Shown here one piece after another: positions 1 to 9,303 of a stretch of DNA of 64,000 bases. The stretch comes from Flavobacterium erciyesense (GTDB lineage Bacteria; Bacteroidota; Bacteroidia; Flavobacteriales; Flavobacteriaceae), in NCBI RefSeq assembly GCF_018069925.1, contig NZ_JAGPXB010000005.1, positions 124,001 to 188,000 of the forward strand, given 5' to 3'. The notes under the pieces are model-generated. The model was not told where the DNA came from. It saw nothing but the letters and a program-made list of their open reading frames with translations, and did no database searches. Both the position numbers and the translations under genes were made by a program. Each line of letters starts with the position of its first letter. The stretch's first letter is position 1.

Positions 1-1
1 C

Positions 2-526
2 ATGATGCCAGACAGCATTACCATAATGTCACTGGAAAGTATTGGTTGTCATGAAGAAATCCCCGAAACTGCATCCACAATTGAAGGCAATGCCATTTTA
101 AAAGCGAATTACGTTACCCAAAACTACGGCTATGATTGTTTTGCCGATGACACAGGTCTTGAAGTAGCTGCATTGAATGGCGAACCGGGAGTTTATAGCG
201 CCAGATATGCCGGAGAGCAACGCAATGCTGATGACAATATGAACAAACTTTTAGGAGCACTTGCAACCAAAAATGATCGAAGTGCTCAGTTCAAAACAGT
301 TATTGCACTGAACCTTAACGGAGAACAGCATCTTTTTACAGGAATTGCAAAAGGAGAAATAACAACTGAAAAAATTGGTAATGAAGGCTTTGGATACGAC
401 CCAATTTTTCAACCCGAAGGATATCAAGAAACATTCGCTCAATTGCCCCTGAGCTTGAAGAACAAAATCAGTCATAGAGGTAAAGCAACACAGCAATTGC
501 TTGATTTTCTTCGTGAAAAAAAATAG
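2..526 (+). CDS. rdgB: XTP/dITP diphosphatase (RdgB/HAM1), 5' end cut by window
   Basis: Cytosolic house-cleaning pyrophosphatase that hydrolyses non-canonical purine nucleoside triphosphates (dITP, XTP) to monophosphates and so keeps them out of DNA and RNA. The Ham1 signature is clear: FADDTGLEVAALNGEPGVYS at about residues 47-66 of the visible part (DDTGL acidic metal site), FGYDPIF at 130-136, and the C-terminal SHRGKA. The family normally begins with a short SerThrAsn/Lys nucleotide-binding segment (TxNxxK). That segment is absent here and the frame is open to the left edge, so roughly 20 N-terminal residues lie outside the window and the visible ATGs are internal. It is followed by about 170 bp of intergenic sequence before the helicase gene. 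Identification is secure; only the start is unknown. Confidence 0.93.
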   Translation: MMPDSITIMSLESIGCHEEIPETASTIEGNAILKANYVTQNYGYDCFADDTGLEVAALNGEPGVYSARYAGEQRNADDNMNKLLGALATKNDRSAQFKTVIALNLNGEQHLFTGIAKGEITTEKIGNEGFGYDPIFQPEGYQETFAQLPLSLKNKISHRGKATQQLLDFLREKK

Positions 527-702
527 CACTGTTGAAACATAACATTTTTACAACAATTCCATACTAAACAAGTCATAATTTAACACATTATTTTTTAAAA
601 AGCCTTTATCTATTTGAACAACAAAACATAACTTTCTGATAATCAAATTGTAATAAAACCACAAATCTTCAGATTGCATTAGTTTATATGGATATTTTAG
701 AG

Positions 703-710
703 TAATTTTG
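703..710 (+). promoter_or_regulatory. Bacteroidetes-type -7 promoter element
   Basis: TAATTTTG fits the Bacteroidetes -7 consensus TAnnTTTG and lies 21 bp before the ATG at 732 of the DEAD-box gene. No TTG is seen at the usual -33 spacing, so the assignment rests on the -7 box alone. The box ends in TTG, which could be misread as an in-frame start codon for the helicase. Confidence 0.5.
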
Positions 711-731
711 CACCCTATTTTAAAAATACAT

Positions 732-2612
732 ATGAATAAATTTGAACAATTAGGATTGAGTGAATCGTTACTGAAGGCGGTTTTAGATCTAGGATTTGAA
801 AATCCGAGCGAAGTACAGGAGAAAGCGATTCCCCTATTATTGGAAAAAGATACAGATATGGTTGCGTTGGCTCAGACAGGGACAGGGAAAACGGCAGCTT
901 TTGGTTTTCCAGTTATCCAAAAAATTGATGCTAACAACAGAAACACACAAGCATTAATTTTATCTCCAACGCGCGAGTTGTGTTTGCAGATTACCAACGA
1001 ACTTAAAAACTACTCTAAATACGAAAAAGGTATTAATGTGGTAGCAGTTTACGGTGGAGCTAGCATTACAGAACAAGCTAGAGAAATAAAGAGAGGCGCA
1101 CAAATCATTGTGGCAACTCCAGGAAGAATGCAAGACATGATTAACAGAGGTTTAGTAAACATCACTGGAATCAACTACTGCATTCTAGATGAAGCAGATG
1201 AGATGCTAAACATGGGATTCTACGAAGACATTGTTAACATTTTATCTACAACTCCAGACGACAAAAACACTTGGTTATTCTCTGCAACTATGCCTGCTGA
1301 AGTAGCACGTATTGGTAAGCAATTTATGACCGATCCAGTTGAAGTAACTGTAGGTGCTAAAAACTCTGGTTCAAACACAGTATCACACGAATTTTACTTA
1401 GTTAACGCACGTGATCGTTACGAAGCTCTAAAGCGTTTGGCCGATGCAAATCCTGATATCTTTTCAGTTGTTTTTTGTCGTACCAAAAGAGACACACAAG
1501 CAGTTGCTGAAAAATTGATTGAAGACGGATATAGCGCTGCAGCACTGCACGGAGATTTATCTCAAGCACAGCGTGATGGAGTTATGAAATCGTTCCGTGG
1601 TCGTCAAATTCAAATGCTTGTAGCTACTGACGTTGCCGCTCGTGGAATTGATGTTGATAACATTACACACGTAGTAAACTATCAATTACCTGACGAAATT
1701 GAAACTTATAACCACCGTTCTGGCCGTACAGGTCGTGCAGGTCGTTTAGGAACATCAATTGTTATTGTTACCAAAAGTGAATTGCGTAAAATTTCTTCCA
1801 TCGAAAGAATTATTAAGCAAAAATTCGAAGAAAAAGTTATTCCATCAGGAATCGAAATCTGCGAAATTCAATTGTTGCACTTAGCTACAAAAATAAAAGA
1901 TACTGAGGTTGATCACGAAATTGACAACTATTTACCAGCTATCAACAGTGTTCTTGAAGGTTTATCTAAAGAAGAGTTGATCAAGAAAATGGTTTCAGTT
2001 GAATTCAACCGTTTCATCAATTACTACAAGAAAACAAGAGACATTTCTTCACAATCTGGAGAAAGACGCGAAAGAAGCGACGACAGAGAACCGAGAGAAA
2101 ACAACAATGGCGGAGCAACTCGTTATTTTGTAAACATCGGGTCAAGAGATAACTTTGACTGGATGTCATTAAAAGATTACTTGAAAGAAACATTAGACTT
2201 AGGTCGTGATGACGTTTTCAAAGTAGATGTAAAAGAAGGTTTCTCTTTCTTTAACACGGATCCAGAACACACTGATAAAGTAATGGAAATATTGAATAAC
2301 GTTCAATTAGAAGGACGTAGAATCAATGTTGAAATTTCTAAAAATGACGGTGGCGGAAGACGTGATCACAACGGAAGAAATTCTGGTGGTGGTTTTGGCG
2401 GAAGAAGTTCAGCTCCTAGAAGAGAAGGAAGTTTTGCACCAAGAAGAGAAGGTTCAGGCGGATTTAAAAGTGATAGAGGCGGTTTTTCTTCAAGAAGAGA
2501 AGGCGGTTTTTCATCGGATAGATCAAGAAGCGAAGGCGGATCTGACAGAGCACCAAGACGTTCTGAAAGTTTTGGAGACGCTCCTAGACCAAGAAGACCA
2601 AGAAGAGACTAA
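732..2612 (+). CDS. DEAD-box ATP-dependent RNA helicase (DeaD/CsdA type)
   Basis: ATP-dependent RNA helicase of superfamily 2, probably involved in ribosome assembly, RNA decay or cold adaptation. Motifs in order: Q motif (about 21-34), Walker A AQTGTGKT (47-54), PTREL (79-83), DEAD (153-156), SAT (184-186), and HRSGRTGRAGR (328-338). A DbpA-like RNA-binding domain follows at about 463-535, and the tail (540-626) is rich in Arg, Gly and Ser, as in cold-shock DEAD-box proteins that bind RNA non-specifically. The start is placed at ATG 732; an upstream TTG at 708 is in frame but belongs to the promoter. The gene appears monocistronic. The family is certain; the exact orthologue (deaD or rhlE-like) is not, so no symbol is given. 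Confidence 0.93.
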   Translation: MNKFEQLGLSESLLKAVLDLGFENPSEVQEKAIPLLLEKDTDMVALAQTGTGKTAAFGFPVIQKIDANNRNTQALILSPTRELCLQITNELKNYSKYEKGINVVAVYGGASITEQAREIKRGAQIIVATPGRMQDMINRGLVNITGINYCILDEADEMLNMGFYEDIVNILSTTPDDKNTWLFSATMPAEVARIGKQFMTDPVEVTVGAKNSGSNTVSHEFYLVNARDRYEALKRLADANPDIFSVVFCRTKRDTQAVAEKLIEDGYSAAALHGDLSQAQRDGVMKSFRGRQIQMLVATDVAARGIDVDNITHVVNYQLPDEIETYNHRSGRTGRAGRLGTSIVIVTKSELRKISSIERIIKQKFEEKVIPSGIEICEIQLLHLATKIKDTEVDHEIDNYLPAINSVLEGLSKEELIKKMVSVEFNRFINYYKKTRDISSQSGERRERSDDREPRENNNGGATRYFVNIGSRDNFDWMSLKDYLKETLDLGRDDVFKVDVKEGFSFFNTDPEHTDKVMEILNNVQLEGRRINVEISKNDGGGRRDHNGRNSGGGFGGRSSAPRREGSFAPRREGSGGFKSDRGGFSSRREGGFSSDRSRSEGGSDRAPRRSESFGDAPRPRRPRRD

Positions 2613-2696
2613 CGTTTAGTTAATTTTCTTATAATTATAAGAGAACTACAAAATATTTAATCTTGATTTATTACTTTTAAAGTCTTAAATCTAAGT

Positions 2697-3464
2697 ATGA
2701 AATATTTTGTAGTTTTTCTATTTATAACACTTTCAATATCTGCTTTTTCGCAAGTTAGAGAGCCATCACAAAGAGTAGAAGGAATCATCCTGAGTAACAC
2801 GACCAAGCAACCGCTTTCGAGCGTAAACATCATCAACGTCAATAAAGTACGAGGAGCCACAACTGATGAAAGCGGCCACTTTGAACTTGATGTACAAGTA
2901 AATGACACTTTACACATTACTAGTTTAGGATATCAATCTTTGCGCGTGCGCGTTACCAATGACTGGATCAAAAACAGAACCACTAAAATTCAATTGACAG
3001 AAAAGGCTATTGCACTTGAAGAAGTTGTTATTAGACCTTTCAATTTAACTGGATATTTAGAGGTAGACAGCAAGATAATCCCTGTAAAAGAAAACTACCG
3101 CTACAGTATTTCAGGCTTAACACAAGGCTATGAAGCTGGGCAATACTCTCCAAACGCATTTGGAAAAGTTTTAGGATCGATATTCAATCCCGCCGATTTA
3201 CTCTATAATTTCTTTGGTAAAAATCCGAAAGAATTGAAGAAGTTAAAAGAGATGAAAAAAGATGATACGGTACGCAAACTACTAGAATCTAAGTTTGACC
3301 GAGAAACCATTGCGGTTTTATTAGGGATAGATAAAAATGAAATCCCTGAAATATTACAACGTTGCAACTACTCTGAATCGTTTATTAAAACTGCTAACGA
3401 TTTGCAAATTATGGATGCCATAAGTGCTTGCTACGAAGATTATAAAGTCCTAAAAAAGAAATAA
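2697..3464 (+). CDS. Secreted carboxypeptidase-like regulatory-domain protein
   Basis: 255-residue protein with an N-terminal signal peptide (about 1-18, hydrophobic FVVFLFITLSISAF then SQ). Residues 26-86 form a CarboxypepD_reg-like beta-sandwich (GIILSNTTKQPLSSVNI, then TDESGHFEL, then ITSLGYQS), the fold also used as the N-terminal domain of SusC/TonB receptors. Here there is no plug or barrel; the remaining 170 residues are mostly charged and helical. Many Bacteroidetes carry such stand-alone envelope proteins of unknown role. It is separated from the upstream helicase by 84 bp and followed by a strong terminator. Domain call is good; function is unknown. Confidence 0.75.
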   Translation: MKYFVVFLFITLSISAFSQVREPSQRVEGIILSNTTKQPLSSVNIINVNKVRGATTDESGHFELDVQVNDTLHITSLGYQSLRVRVTNDWIKNRTTKIQLTEKAIALEEVVIRPFNLTGYLEVDSKIIPVKENYRYSISGLTQGYEAGQYSPNAFGKVLGSIFNPADLLYNFFGKNPKELKKLKEMKKDDTVRKLLESKFDRETIAVLLGIDKNEIPEILQRCNYSESFIKTANDLQIMDAISACYEDYKVLKKK

Positions 3465-3493
3465 AATAAAATAGAATAAAGTTACTTATTGAT

Positions 3494-3530
3494 AAAATCC
3501 TCTTTTGATAAAACAAAAAGAGGATTTTTT
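3494..3530 (+). terminator. Rho-independent terminator
   Basis: Inverted repeat AAATCCTCTTTT / AAAAGAGGATTTTT followed by a T run, 30 bp after the stop of the secreted protein gene. Confidence 0.8.
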
Positions 3531-3551
3531 ATTTAAAAGAATTTCAAACAA

Positions 3552-3579
3552 AAAAAACACTCCTAAAAGAAGTGTTTTC
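3552..3579 (-). terminator. Rho-independent terminator of pepD
   Basis: Inverted repeat AAAACACT / AGTGTTTT. Read on the minus strand, the stem is followed by a T run, as expected for the end of the leftward pepD transcript. Confidence 0.65.
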
Positions 3580-3641
3580 AAAAAGATTTTATGACAATCT
3601 GCAGCTCCTAATTTCATCAAGAACTGCGGTCAAAAATTATT

Positions 3642-5105
3642 TTATTTAAGAGGAATATTAGCCAATATTTCAACGAAGAATTTCCAAAACTTTTGAGAAG
3701 AGGATATGCTCGCTCTTTCATCTGGCGAATGCGCTCCGTGAATTGTTGGCCCAAATGAAATCATATCCATATCTGGATAATTTGTTCCCAAAATACCACA
3801 TTCTAAACCGGCATGACAAGCCACAACTCGTGGTTTTTCGCCATTTTGCTTTTCATAAAGCGGCACCAAAACATCTAAAATTTCAGATTTAGAATTCGGT
3901 GTCCAACCCGGATAAGAGCCTGAAAACTCTACTTCGCAGCCCATTAATTCAAATGCAGATCGCAAACCATTAGCCAAGTCAAACTTAGCTGTTTCAACAG
4001 ATGAACGAGTTAAACACTGAACTGTAAGTTGCCCCTCTCCTAGCATCACTTTTGCAATGTTATTGGAAGTTTCAACTAAATTATCAAAGTCGGCACTCAT
4101 ACTGTACACGCCATTGTGTGCAGTGTACATAGCGCGCACAAAATAAAACTGCGCAATCGAAGGCATTACTTTAGCTGGTGTCGCCTCTAATTTTTCAAAA
4201 ACAACTTCTAAATTTGGCTCGGTCGTTTTTAATTCGGTTTTGATTTCGTTTACAATTTGCTGCATGTCAAAAACAAAAGCCTCATCGTACACTTCGGCAA
4301 TAATTACTTTAGCCACACTTTCTCTCGGAATAGCGTTGCGCAAGCTACCACCTTTTATTTCAGCAATTTGCAATCCAAAATTATCAAATCCGTCAAATAA
4401 CAAACGATTCATAATTTTGTTGGCATTTCCTAATCCTTTGTGAATGTCCATACCTGAGTGCCCACCATTTAAGCCTTTTACCGTAATGTTGTAACCTACA
4501 GAACCTTCAGGAGTTTCCTCTTCGTCATATTCGGCTGTGGCTGTAACATCAATACCACCAGCACAACCTATGTCAATTTCATCATCTTCTTCAGTATCTA
4601 AGTTCAATAAAATTTGACCTTGCAAAATACCACCTTGCAGGTTCAACGCTCCCGTCATACCAGTTTCCTCATCAATGGTAAACAAAGCTTCAATAGCTGG
4701 ATGCGCAATTGTAGTGCTCTCTAAAACAGCCATAATTGCTGCTACTCCTAAACCATTATCGGCACCTAAAGTGGTACCGCGCGCACGAACCCAGTCGCCA
4801 TCAACATACATGTCAATACCTTGCGTATCAAAATCAAATGCGGTGTCTCCGTTTTTTTGATGCACCATATCCAAATGTCCTTGAAGCACAATAGGTTTGC
4901 GGTTTTCCATTCCGGCAGTAGCAGGTTTACGAATAATCACATTGCGAATTTCGTCTTCAAAGGTTTCCAAACCAAGGCTTTCGCCGAAGTTTTTCATGAA
5001 AGCAATTACACGATCTTCTTTTTTTGAAGGTCGAGGTACTGCGTTCAAATCTGCAAATTTATTCCAAAGCGCTTTCGGCTCTAGGTTTCTTATTTCTTGA
5101 CTCAT
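3642..5105 (-). CDS. pepD: Aminoacyl-histidine dipeptidase (PepD, M20 family)
   Basis: Cytosolic zinc dipeptidase of family M20 that cleaves Xaa-His and other dipeptides. 487 residues, the usual PepD length. Visible active-site features: GHLDMVHQK (metal ligand His77 with the catalytic Asp79), GADNGLG (Asp116 bridging the metals), DEETGM (catalytic and ligand Glu near 146-147), NLDTEEDDE (Asp170), and the C-terminal HGAHSPDER, which carries the last histidine ligand near 463. The start at ATG 5105 gives the standard N-terminus. It is transcribed leftward, alone, with its own terminator at 3552-3579. High confidence. Confidence 0.95.
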   Translation of the reverse strand: MSQEIRNLEPKALWNKFADLNAVPRPSKKEDRVIAFMKNFGESLGLETFEDEIRNVIIRKPATAGMENRKPIVLQGHLDMVHQKNGDTAFDFDTQGIDMYVDGDWVRARGTTLGADNGLGVAAIMAVLESTTIAHPAIEALFTIDEETGMTGALNLQGGILQGQILLNLDTEEDDEIDIGCAGGIDVTATAEYDEEETPEGSVGYNITVKGLNGGHSGMDIHKGLGNANKIMNRLLFDGFDNFGLQIAEIKGGSLRNAIPRESVAKVIIAEVYDEAFVFDMQQIVNEIKTELKTTEPNLEVVFEKLEATPAKVMPSIAQFYFVRAMYTAHNGVYSMSADFDNLVETSNNIAKVMLGEGQLTVQCLTRSSVETAKFDLANGLRSAFELMGCEVEFSGSYPGWTPNSKSEILDVLVPLYEKQNGEKPRVVACHAGLECGILGTNYPDMDMISFGPTIHGAHSPDERASISSSQKFWKFFVEILANIPLK

Positions 5106-5215
5106 GTCGTCTATTTAGATGTTTACATTATTGAAAGTTCAAAGTTACAAAGTTTAAAATCGATTACGATAGAAATGATATTGTAATTATATTTACGGGA
5201 ATAAAAAAAATACTC

Positions 5216-6277
5216 GTGCGCAAATCCTACTTCTTGTCCCTTTTTCTATTATTTCAAATTGTACTATTACAAATTTTGCCGTATTTCCCTGAACAGGTCG
5301 AAACATTGTACAGCCACACGTTATACCCTATTTTTTCGCGATTTTTAAGAAGTAGTTTGGGAAAAATTCCTTTTTCAGTGGGAGATGTTCTCTATTTTAT
5401 TTTGATATTGTTTTTAATACGATGGGTTTGGAATTTAAAAAAATCTTGGCTTTCCAATCGAAAGAAAACCATTCTGGGAATACTAAACTTTTGTTCGGTG
5501 CTTTATTTTTGTTTTCACTTTTTGTGGGGATACAATTACTACCGACAACCTTTGCACGAAAAGCTACAGCTTCAAAAAGAATACAGCAACGAAGATTTAC
5601 TGCTTTTTACAGAAAAATTAATCGTTAAAACCAACGCTATTCATCATCAAATTACGGGAGTAAAAAACAAAAAAATGATGATCCCTTACAGCGCCGCTGC
5701 TATTTTCAAAATGAATCAAAACGGTTACGATAACTTAGCAAAAGAATATCCTTTCTTGAAATACGAAAAAGCGAGCATAAAAAAATCGCTTTGGAGTACA
5801 CCCTTAACTTACATGGGTTTTGGTGGTTATTTGAATCCTTTTACGAATGAAGCTCAGGTAAACTCGCTCGGACCGATGTACAGTTTGGCCATGACTACCA
5901 ATCATGAAATGGCGCACCAAATAGGATATGCAAGCGAAAGCGAATGTAATTTTATTGGATTTATGGCTAGTACTAAAAACACGAATCCTTACATCAAATA
6001 TTCTGGCTACAGCCTTGCGCTGCGGTATTGCTTGGCTAACTGGCAGGCTCGAGATGAAAAACAATATCAAATTTTACTAAAGAAAATAAATCCTGGAATC
6101 ATTCAGAATTACAAAGAAAGCATTGCTTTTTGGGAACAATACGATACTTTTATCGACAAGGCTTTTCACGCTTTTTATGATCAATTTTTGAAACTCAATC
6201 AGCAACAAGACGGCTTAAATAGTTACAGCAAATATGTTGATTTGATGGTAAACTATTACAAAGACAAACCGCTGTAA
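5216..6277 (+). CDS. DUF3810 family membrane protein with HExxH motif
   Basis: 353-residue membrane protein of the DUF3810 family. Three hydrophobic helices lie in the first 105 residues (about 3-22, 55-72, 86-105), followed by a soluble domain. The motif TTNHEMAHQIGYASESECN (HEMAH at 230-234) is the HExxH zinc-metalloprotease signature, with Glu241 or Glu243 as a possible third ligand. This supports a peptidase activity, although none is established for the family as far as I know. The start is taken as GTG 5216, because it gives a complete first membrane helix and no ATG is suitably placed. A TATATTTA box lies just upstream. Family call is good; substrate unknown. Confidence 0.8.
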   Translation: MRKSYFLSLFLLFQIVLLQILPYFPEQVETLYSHTLYPIFSRFLRSSLGKIPFSVGDVLYFILILFLIRWVWNLKKSWLSNRKKTILGILNFCSVLYFCFHFLWGYNYYRQPLHEKLQLQKEYSNEDLLLFTEKLIVKTNAIHHQITGVKNKKMMIPYSAAAIFKMNQNGYDNLAKEYPFLKYEKASIKKSLWSTPLTYMGFGGYLNPFTNEAQVNSLGPMYSLAMTTNHEMAHQIGYASESECNFIGFMASTKNTNPYIKYSGYSLALRYCLANWQARDEKQYQILLKKINPGIIQNYKESIAFWEQYDTFIDKAFHAFYDQFLKLNQQQDGLNSYSKYVDLMVNYYKDKPL

Positions 6278-6325
6278 CAAAACAATAAATTCGGCATATT
6301 GAACAGAATAACAAGCTACATTAGA

Positions 6326-7630
6326 CTACAATTCATCAGTAGTAAAAGTGGTAAAACTTCTTTTTTTGTAGGGTCTAATAATTAATCGGCCTTCACGATC
6401 AAATCGAATATAGTTGTACACCCAATTCAAGAAAACAACAGCTCGGTTTTTAAAACCAATCAAGGCAAATAAATGCACAAACATCCAAACGAACCAAGCA
6501 AAAACGCCATGAAAATGATATTTTGGCAAGTCGACTACCGCTTTGTTCCTACCGATAGTTGCCATAGAACCTTTGTCATTGTATTCAAAAGCTTTCATGG
6601 GTTTGTTATGCATGAGTTGCACTAAGTTTTCGCCTAATAATTCTCCTTGCTGTAAGGCAGGCTGCGCCATCATAGGATGCCCTTGCGGAAACAAGTCTGA
6701 CTCCATAGTAGCTATATCACCAATGGCGAAAACGTTATTACATCCGCGAACTTGATTGAATTCGTTGACTCTAATTCTAGCTGCTTTATCCACGAGTTCA
6801 CTCCCTTTGATTCCGGCTAGTAAAGCACCTTGTACGCCCGCTGTCCAGATCACAGTAGCGGTTTCAAATTGCAGCTCAGAATTGGTACTAATTGTTCGAC
6901 CATCATAATTGGTCACACGTACATTTTTCCAAATCACCACACCCAAGCTTTCTAGAAACTGTTGCGCCGCTGCAGATGATTCTTCGCTCATAGTATTTAA
7001 AATGCGATCACCACTTTGGATTAGATTAATTTGCATTTTGCCCATGTCTAAATCGGGATAATCCTTTTGCAAAATGGCTTTTTTCATTTCGGCCAGAGCA
7101 CCCGCTAATTCTACTCCCGTTGGGCCGCCGCCCACAAGAACAAAGTTCATCAACGCTTTTTGCTCTGTAGGATCTTGTGTGAGCACCGCTTGTTCAAAAT
7201 TTTCAAGAATCAAACTGCGAATATTAAGCGATTGCGGTATGGTTTTCATTGACATACTGTTGCGTTCAATTTCTTTATTACCAAAAAAATTGGTTTTAGA
7301 ACCAGTTGCAATTACTAGATAATCATAGGTTAAATCACCAATTTCGGTACTGATTTTCTGGTTTTGAGTATCAATTTCTTGCACATTGGTTAACCTGAAA
7401 TAAAAGTCGCGGTACTCCTGAATTACTTTTCGGATGGGATAAGCAATCGAGCCCGCCTCTAAACCTCCAGTGGCCACTTGATACAACAAAGGTTGAAACG
7501 TATGGTAGTTGTGTTTGTCAAGCAACACGACTTGCAAATTTTTGTTTTTGAGTTTTTTAGCAACTGCTAAACCAGCAAATCCGCCTCCAATGATAACAAC
7601 GCGCGGCAAAGTAGATTTAGGAATATTCAT
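6326..7630 (-). CDS. ndh: Type II NADH:quinone oxidoreductase (NDH-2)
   Basis: Single-subunit, non-proton-pumping NADH dehydrogenase that passes electrons from NADH to menaquinone at the inner face of the membrane. The N-terminal FAD site reads VVIIGGGFAGLAVAKK (about 11-26) and the NADH site VLVGGGPTGVELAGALAEM is near 165. TVIWTAGVQG and AIGDIAT are typical of the family. The C-terminal amphipathic region rich in aromatic residues (FAWFVWMFVHLFALIGF) is the usual membrane anchor. Start chosen at ATG 7630; a TTG nine bases upstream is a weaker alternative. Leftward, monocistronic, facing away from the sigma factor gene. Confidence 0.9.
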   Translation of the reverse strand: MNIPKSTLPRVVIIGGGFAGLAVAKKLKNKNLQVVLLDKHNYHTFQPLLYQVATGGLEAGSIAYPIRKVIQEYRDFYFRLTNVQEIDTQNQKISTEIGDLTYDYLVIATGSKTNFFGNKEIERNSMSMKTIPQSLNIRSLILENFEQAVLTQDPTEQKALMNFVLVGGGPTGVELAGALAEMKKAILQKDYPDLDMGKMQINLIQSGDRILNTMSEESSAAAQQFLESLGVVIWKNVRVTNYDGRTISTNSELQFETATVIWTAGVQGALLAGIKGSELVDKAARIRVNEFNQVRGCNNVFAIGDIATMESDLFPQGHPMMAQPALQQGELLGENLVQLMHNKPMKAFEYNDKGSMATIGRNKAVVDLPKYHFHGVFAWFVWMFVHLFALIGFKNRAVVFLNWVYNYIRFDREGRLIIRPYKKRSFTTFTTDEL

Positions 7631-7746
7631 AGTATTCAAAATGAAAATAGTGTATTCAAAGGTACATTTATTTTGTAAGTAGCAAGATCAAAGCAATAAA
7701 AAGCCAAAATAAAATTATTAGTTTTATGAAAATTAATCGACTTTAG

Positions 7747-7815
7747 AGCCCCGATAGCAGCGGCATCCCTCGCCATTTTTTTTGGCGAGGATATAGCGGA
7801 GAGCGGGACTAGGCG
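7747..7815 (+). ncRNA. Structured intergenic element, flavo-1-like
   Basis: The segment starts AGCCCCGATAGCAGCGG, continues with a perfect 8-bp hairpin (CCTCGCCA / TGGCGAGG with a T-rich loop), and closes with GATATAGCGGAGAGCGGG. CCC near the 5' end can pair with GGG near the 3' end. I recognise this layout from many flavobacterial intergenic regions and believe it matches the Rfam family flavo-1, but that cannot be checked here. A second, diverged copy with swapped closing pairs lies at 31935-32052 on the other strand. It sits between divergent ndh and the sigma factor. Strand is assigned from the AGCCCCGAT orientation; function unknown. Confidence 0.6.
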
Positions 7816-7900
7816 ACTTATGGAAAGGGAAAATTCCTGCTCCTAGAAAAAAAATTAGGACTTTTGTAACAAAATTCAGAAGCGCAGTACTAACGTAAAT

Positions 7901-8401
7901 ATGAATACACAATTAGAACAATCCTTTGTGCAGCAATTGCAAGAAAACCAGAATATAATCCACAAGATTTGTCGGTTGTATACCAATGGTGACGATGCGC
8001 ATAAAGACTTGTTTCAAGAAATCACGATTCAATTATGGAAGGCGTATCCTAAATTTAGAGGGGATAGCAAGTTTAGCACTTGGGCCTACCGCGTGGCCCT
8101 AAACACAGCCATTACGCTTTACCGCAAAACCAAACGCTCAATAAATACCGTTGAATTTGAAGGGAGGCAGCATTTTTTAAATGAGGTGGAGTACAATTAT
8201 GAGGAGGAAGAACAATTAAAATTAATGTATGCCGCTGTTTACCAATTGAATGATATTGAAAAGGCGTTAATTTTTATGTATTTAGAAGATAAAGATTACC
8301 AAGAAATATCAGAAACATTGGGTATTAGCGAAGTTAACGCAAGGGTAAAAATGAACAGAATTAAAGGGAAATTAAAAAAAATATTAAATCCATTAGGATA
8401 A
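7901..8401 (+). CDS. ECF-type RNA polymerase sigma factor
   Basis: 166-residue sigma-70 family protein of the extracytoplasmic-function group. Region 2 is at about 24-90 (LFQEITIQLWKAYPKFRGDS, FSTWAYRVALNTA, containing the core-binding and -10 recognition helices). Region 4 is at about 120-163 (YQEISETLGISEVNARVKMNRIKGKLKKIL, a helix-turn-helix for the -35 element). Its stop codon overlaps the start of the next gene by one base, so the two are translated together. That partner is a small membrane protein, the arrangement expected for a sigma factor and its membrane-bound regulator. Length and architecture are normal. Confidence 0.9.
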   Translation: MNTQLEQSFVQQLQENQNIIHKICRLYTNGDDAHKDLFQEITIQLWKAYPKFRGDSKFSTWAYRVALNTAITLYRKTKRSINTVEFEGRQHFLNEVEYNYEEEEQLKLMYAAVYQLNDIEKALIFMYLEDKDYQEISETLGISEVNARVKMNRIKGKLKKILNPLG

Positions 8402-9009
8402 TGAAAGAACTGGATTTACTTAAAAAAGACTGGCAAAGGAGCGAAAACTCTTTCGAACAAGTGAGCGCAGATGCGATTTACCAGATGATACACAAAAAAT
8501 CATCATCGGTAGTGAAATGGATATTAATTGTGAGTATATTAGAGTTTGTTTTATTGAATGGTTTATCATTTTTCCTAAACAGCAAGGAATACGATGCTTT
8601 TGTGTTGGCGCATCCGATTATCAAAACGATTGAGATCATCAATTACGTTGTAATTTTTGGTTTTATTGTATTGTTTTTCAGGAACTACAGATTAATATCC
8701 ACCCTAACCTCGGCTAAAGAACTCATCAAACAAATTTTGACCACACGTAAAGTCGTTAAATTTTATATTTTGTGGAATATAGTGTTTGGTGGACTCACAG
8801 GTACCTATACAGCAATAGAAGGTTTCAATGAAGGGCAAAAAGCAGCAAATTCACAAGCAGAGCTTTTAGATAGCGAAAACATACTTGTAATATTGATTTT
8901 TGCACTGATTATCATGGGTTTAATTTGGTGTTTTTACAAGCTCATTTACGGTAGTTTCTTGTCGAGATTATCAAAAAATTACACCGAATTGAAAAAAATT
9001 GACTTATAA
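8401..9009 (+). CDS. Membrane protein coupled to ECF sigma factor
   Basis: 202-residue protein with a cytoplasmic N-terminal segment of about 38 residues, then four hydrophobic stretches (about 39-58, 72-94, 116-137, 160-185). The first codon overlaps the stop of the sigma factor gene (TAATG), so translational coupling is evident. The position suggests an anti-sigma factor or other sensor for the sigma factor. However, I see no zinc-finger (ZAS) motif and no FecR-like domain, so this is inference from context. A strong terminator follows at 9114-9158, which defines a two-gene operon. Confidence 0.7.
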   Translation: MKELDLLKKDWQRSENSFEQVSADAIYQMIHKKSSSVVKWILIVSILEFVLLNGLSFFLNSKEYDAFVLAHPIIKTIEIINYVVIFGFIVLFFRNYRLISTLTSAKELIKQILTTRKVVKFYILWNIVFGGLTGTYTAIEGFNEGQKAANSQAELLDSENILVILIFALIIMGLIWCFYKLIYGSFLSRLSKNYTELKKIDL

Positions 9010-9113
9010 TATGAAGTTATGACCTCAATGAAATACAAACAGACAAAGTTTTTCATTATGGAGATTCACTTAAAAAATAAAAGTTCGTAAGCACGGAAAA
9101 CGTTTTATAAAAC

Positions 9114-9158
9114 CAAGGAACCAAAAAACAATCGCACTGTTTTTTGGTTCCTTTTTTT
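9114..9158 (+). terminator. Rho-independent terminator
   Basis: Sixteen-base perfect inverted repeat (AAGGAACCAAAAAACA / TGTTTTTTGGTTCCTT) with a 7-base loop and a T run. It ends the sigma factor operon. Confidence 0.85.
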
Positions 9159-9252
9159 ATGTGAAATTAGAGTATAAATAGTTTCAAATAAAATCTGATT
9201 TATATTTACTTCCACAATCGCATCATTTACTGAAACAAACCTAGGCCAACTA

Positions 9253-9283
9253 TTGCTTGTGTTTTTGTAAAGGGCTATATTTG
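9253..9283 (+). promoter_or_regulatory. Promoter of thrS operon
   Basis: TTG at 9253-9255, a 20-base spacer, and TATATTTG at 9276-9283 match the Bacteroidetes consensus TTG-N17-23-TAnnTTTG. The box lies 21 bp before the thrS ATG. Confidence 0.7.
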
Positions 9284-9303
9284 CAGTATAAAACTATCAA
9301 ACA

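Noticed and set aside
251..529. Minus-strand reading frame opposite rdgB
   Set aside because: It lies entirely within the conserved rdgB frame, encodes low-complexity Phe/Cys-rich sequence and has no promoter.
2326..2619. Overlapping frame inside the helicase C-terminus
   Set aside because: It arises from the repetitive Arg/Gly-rich coding of the helicase tail and has no independent support.
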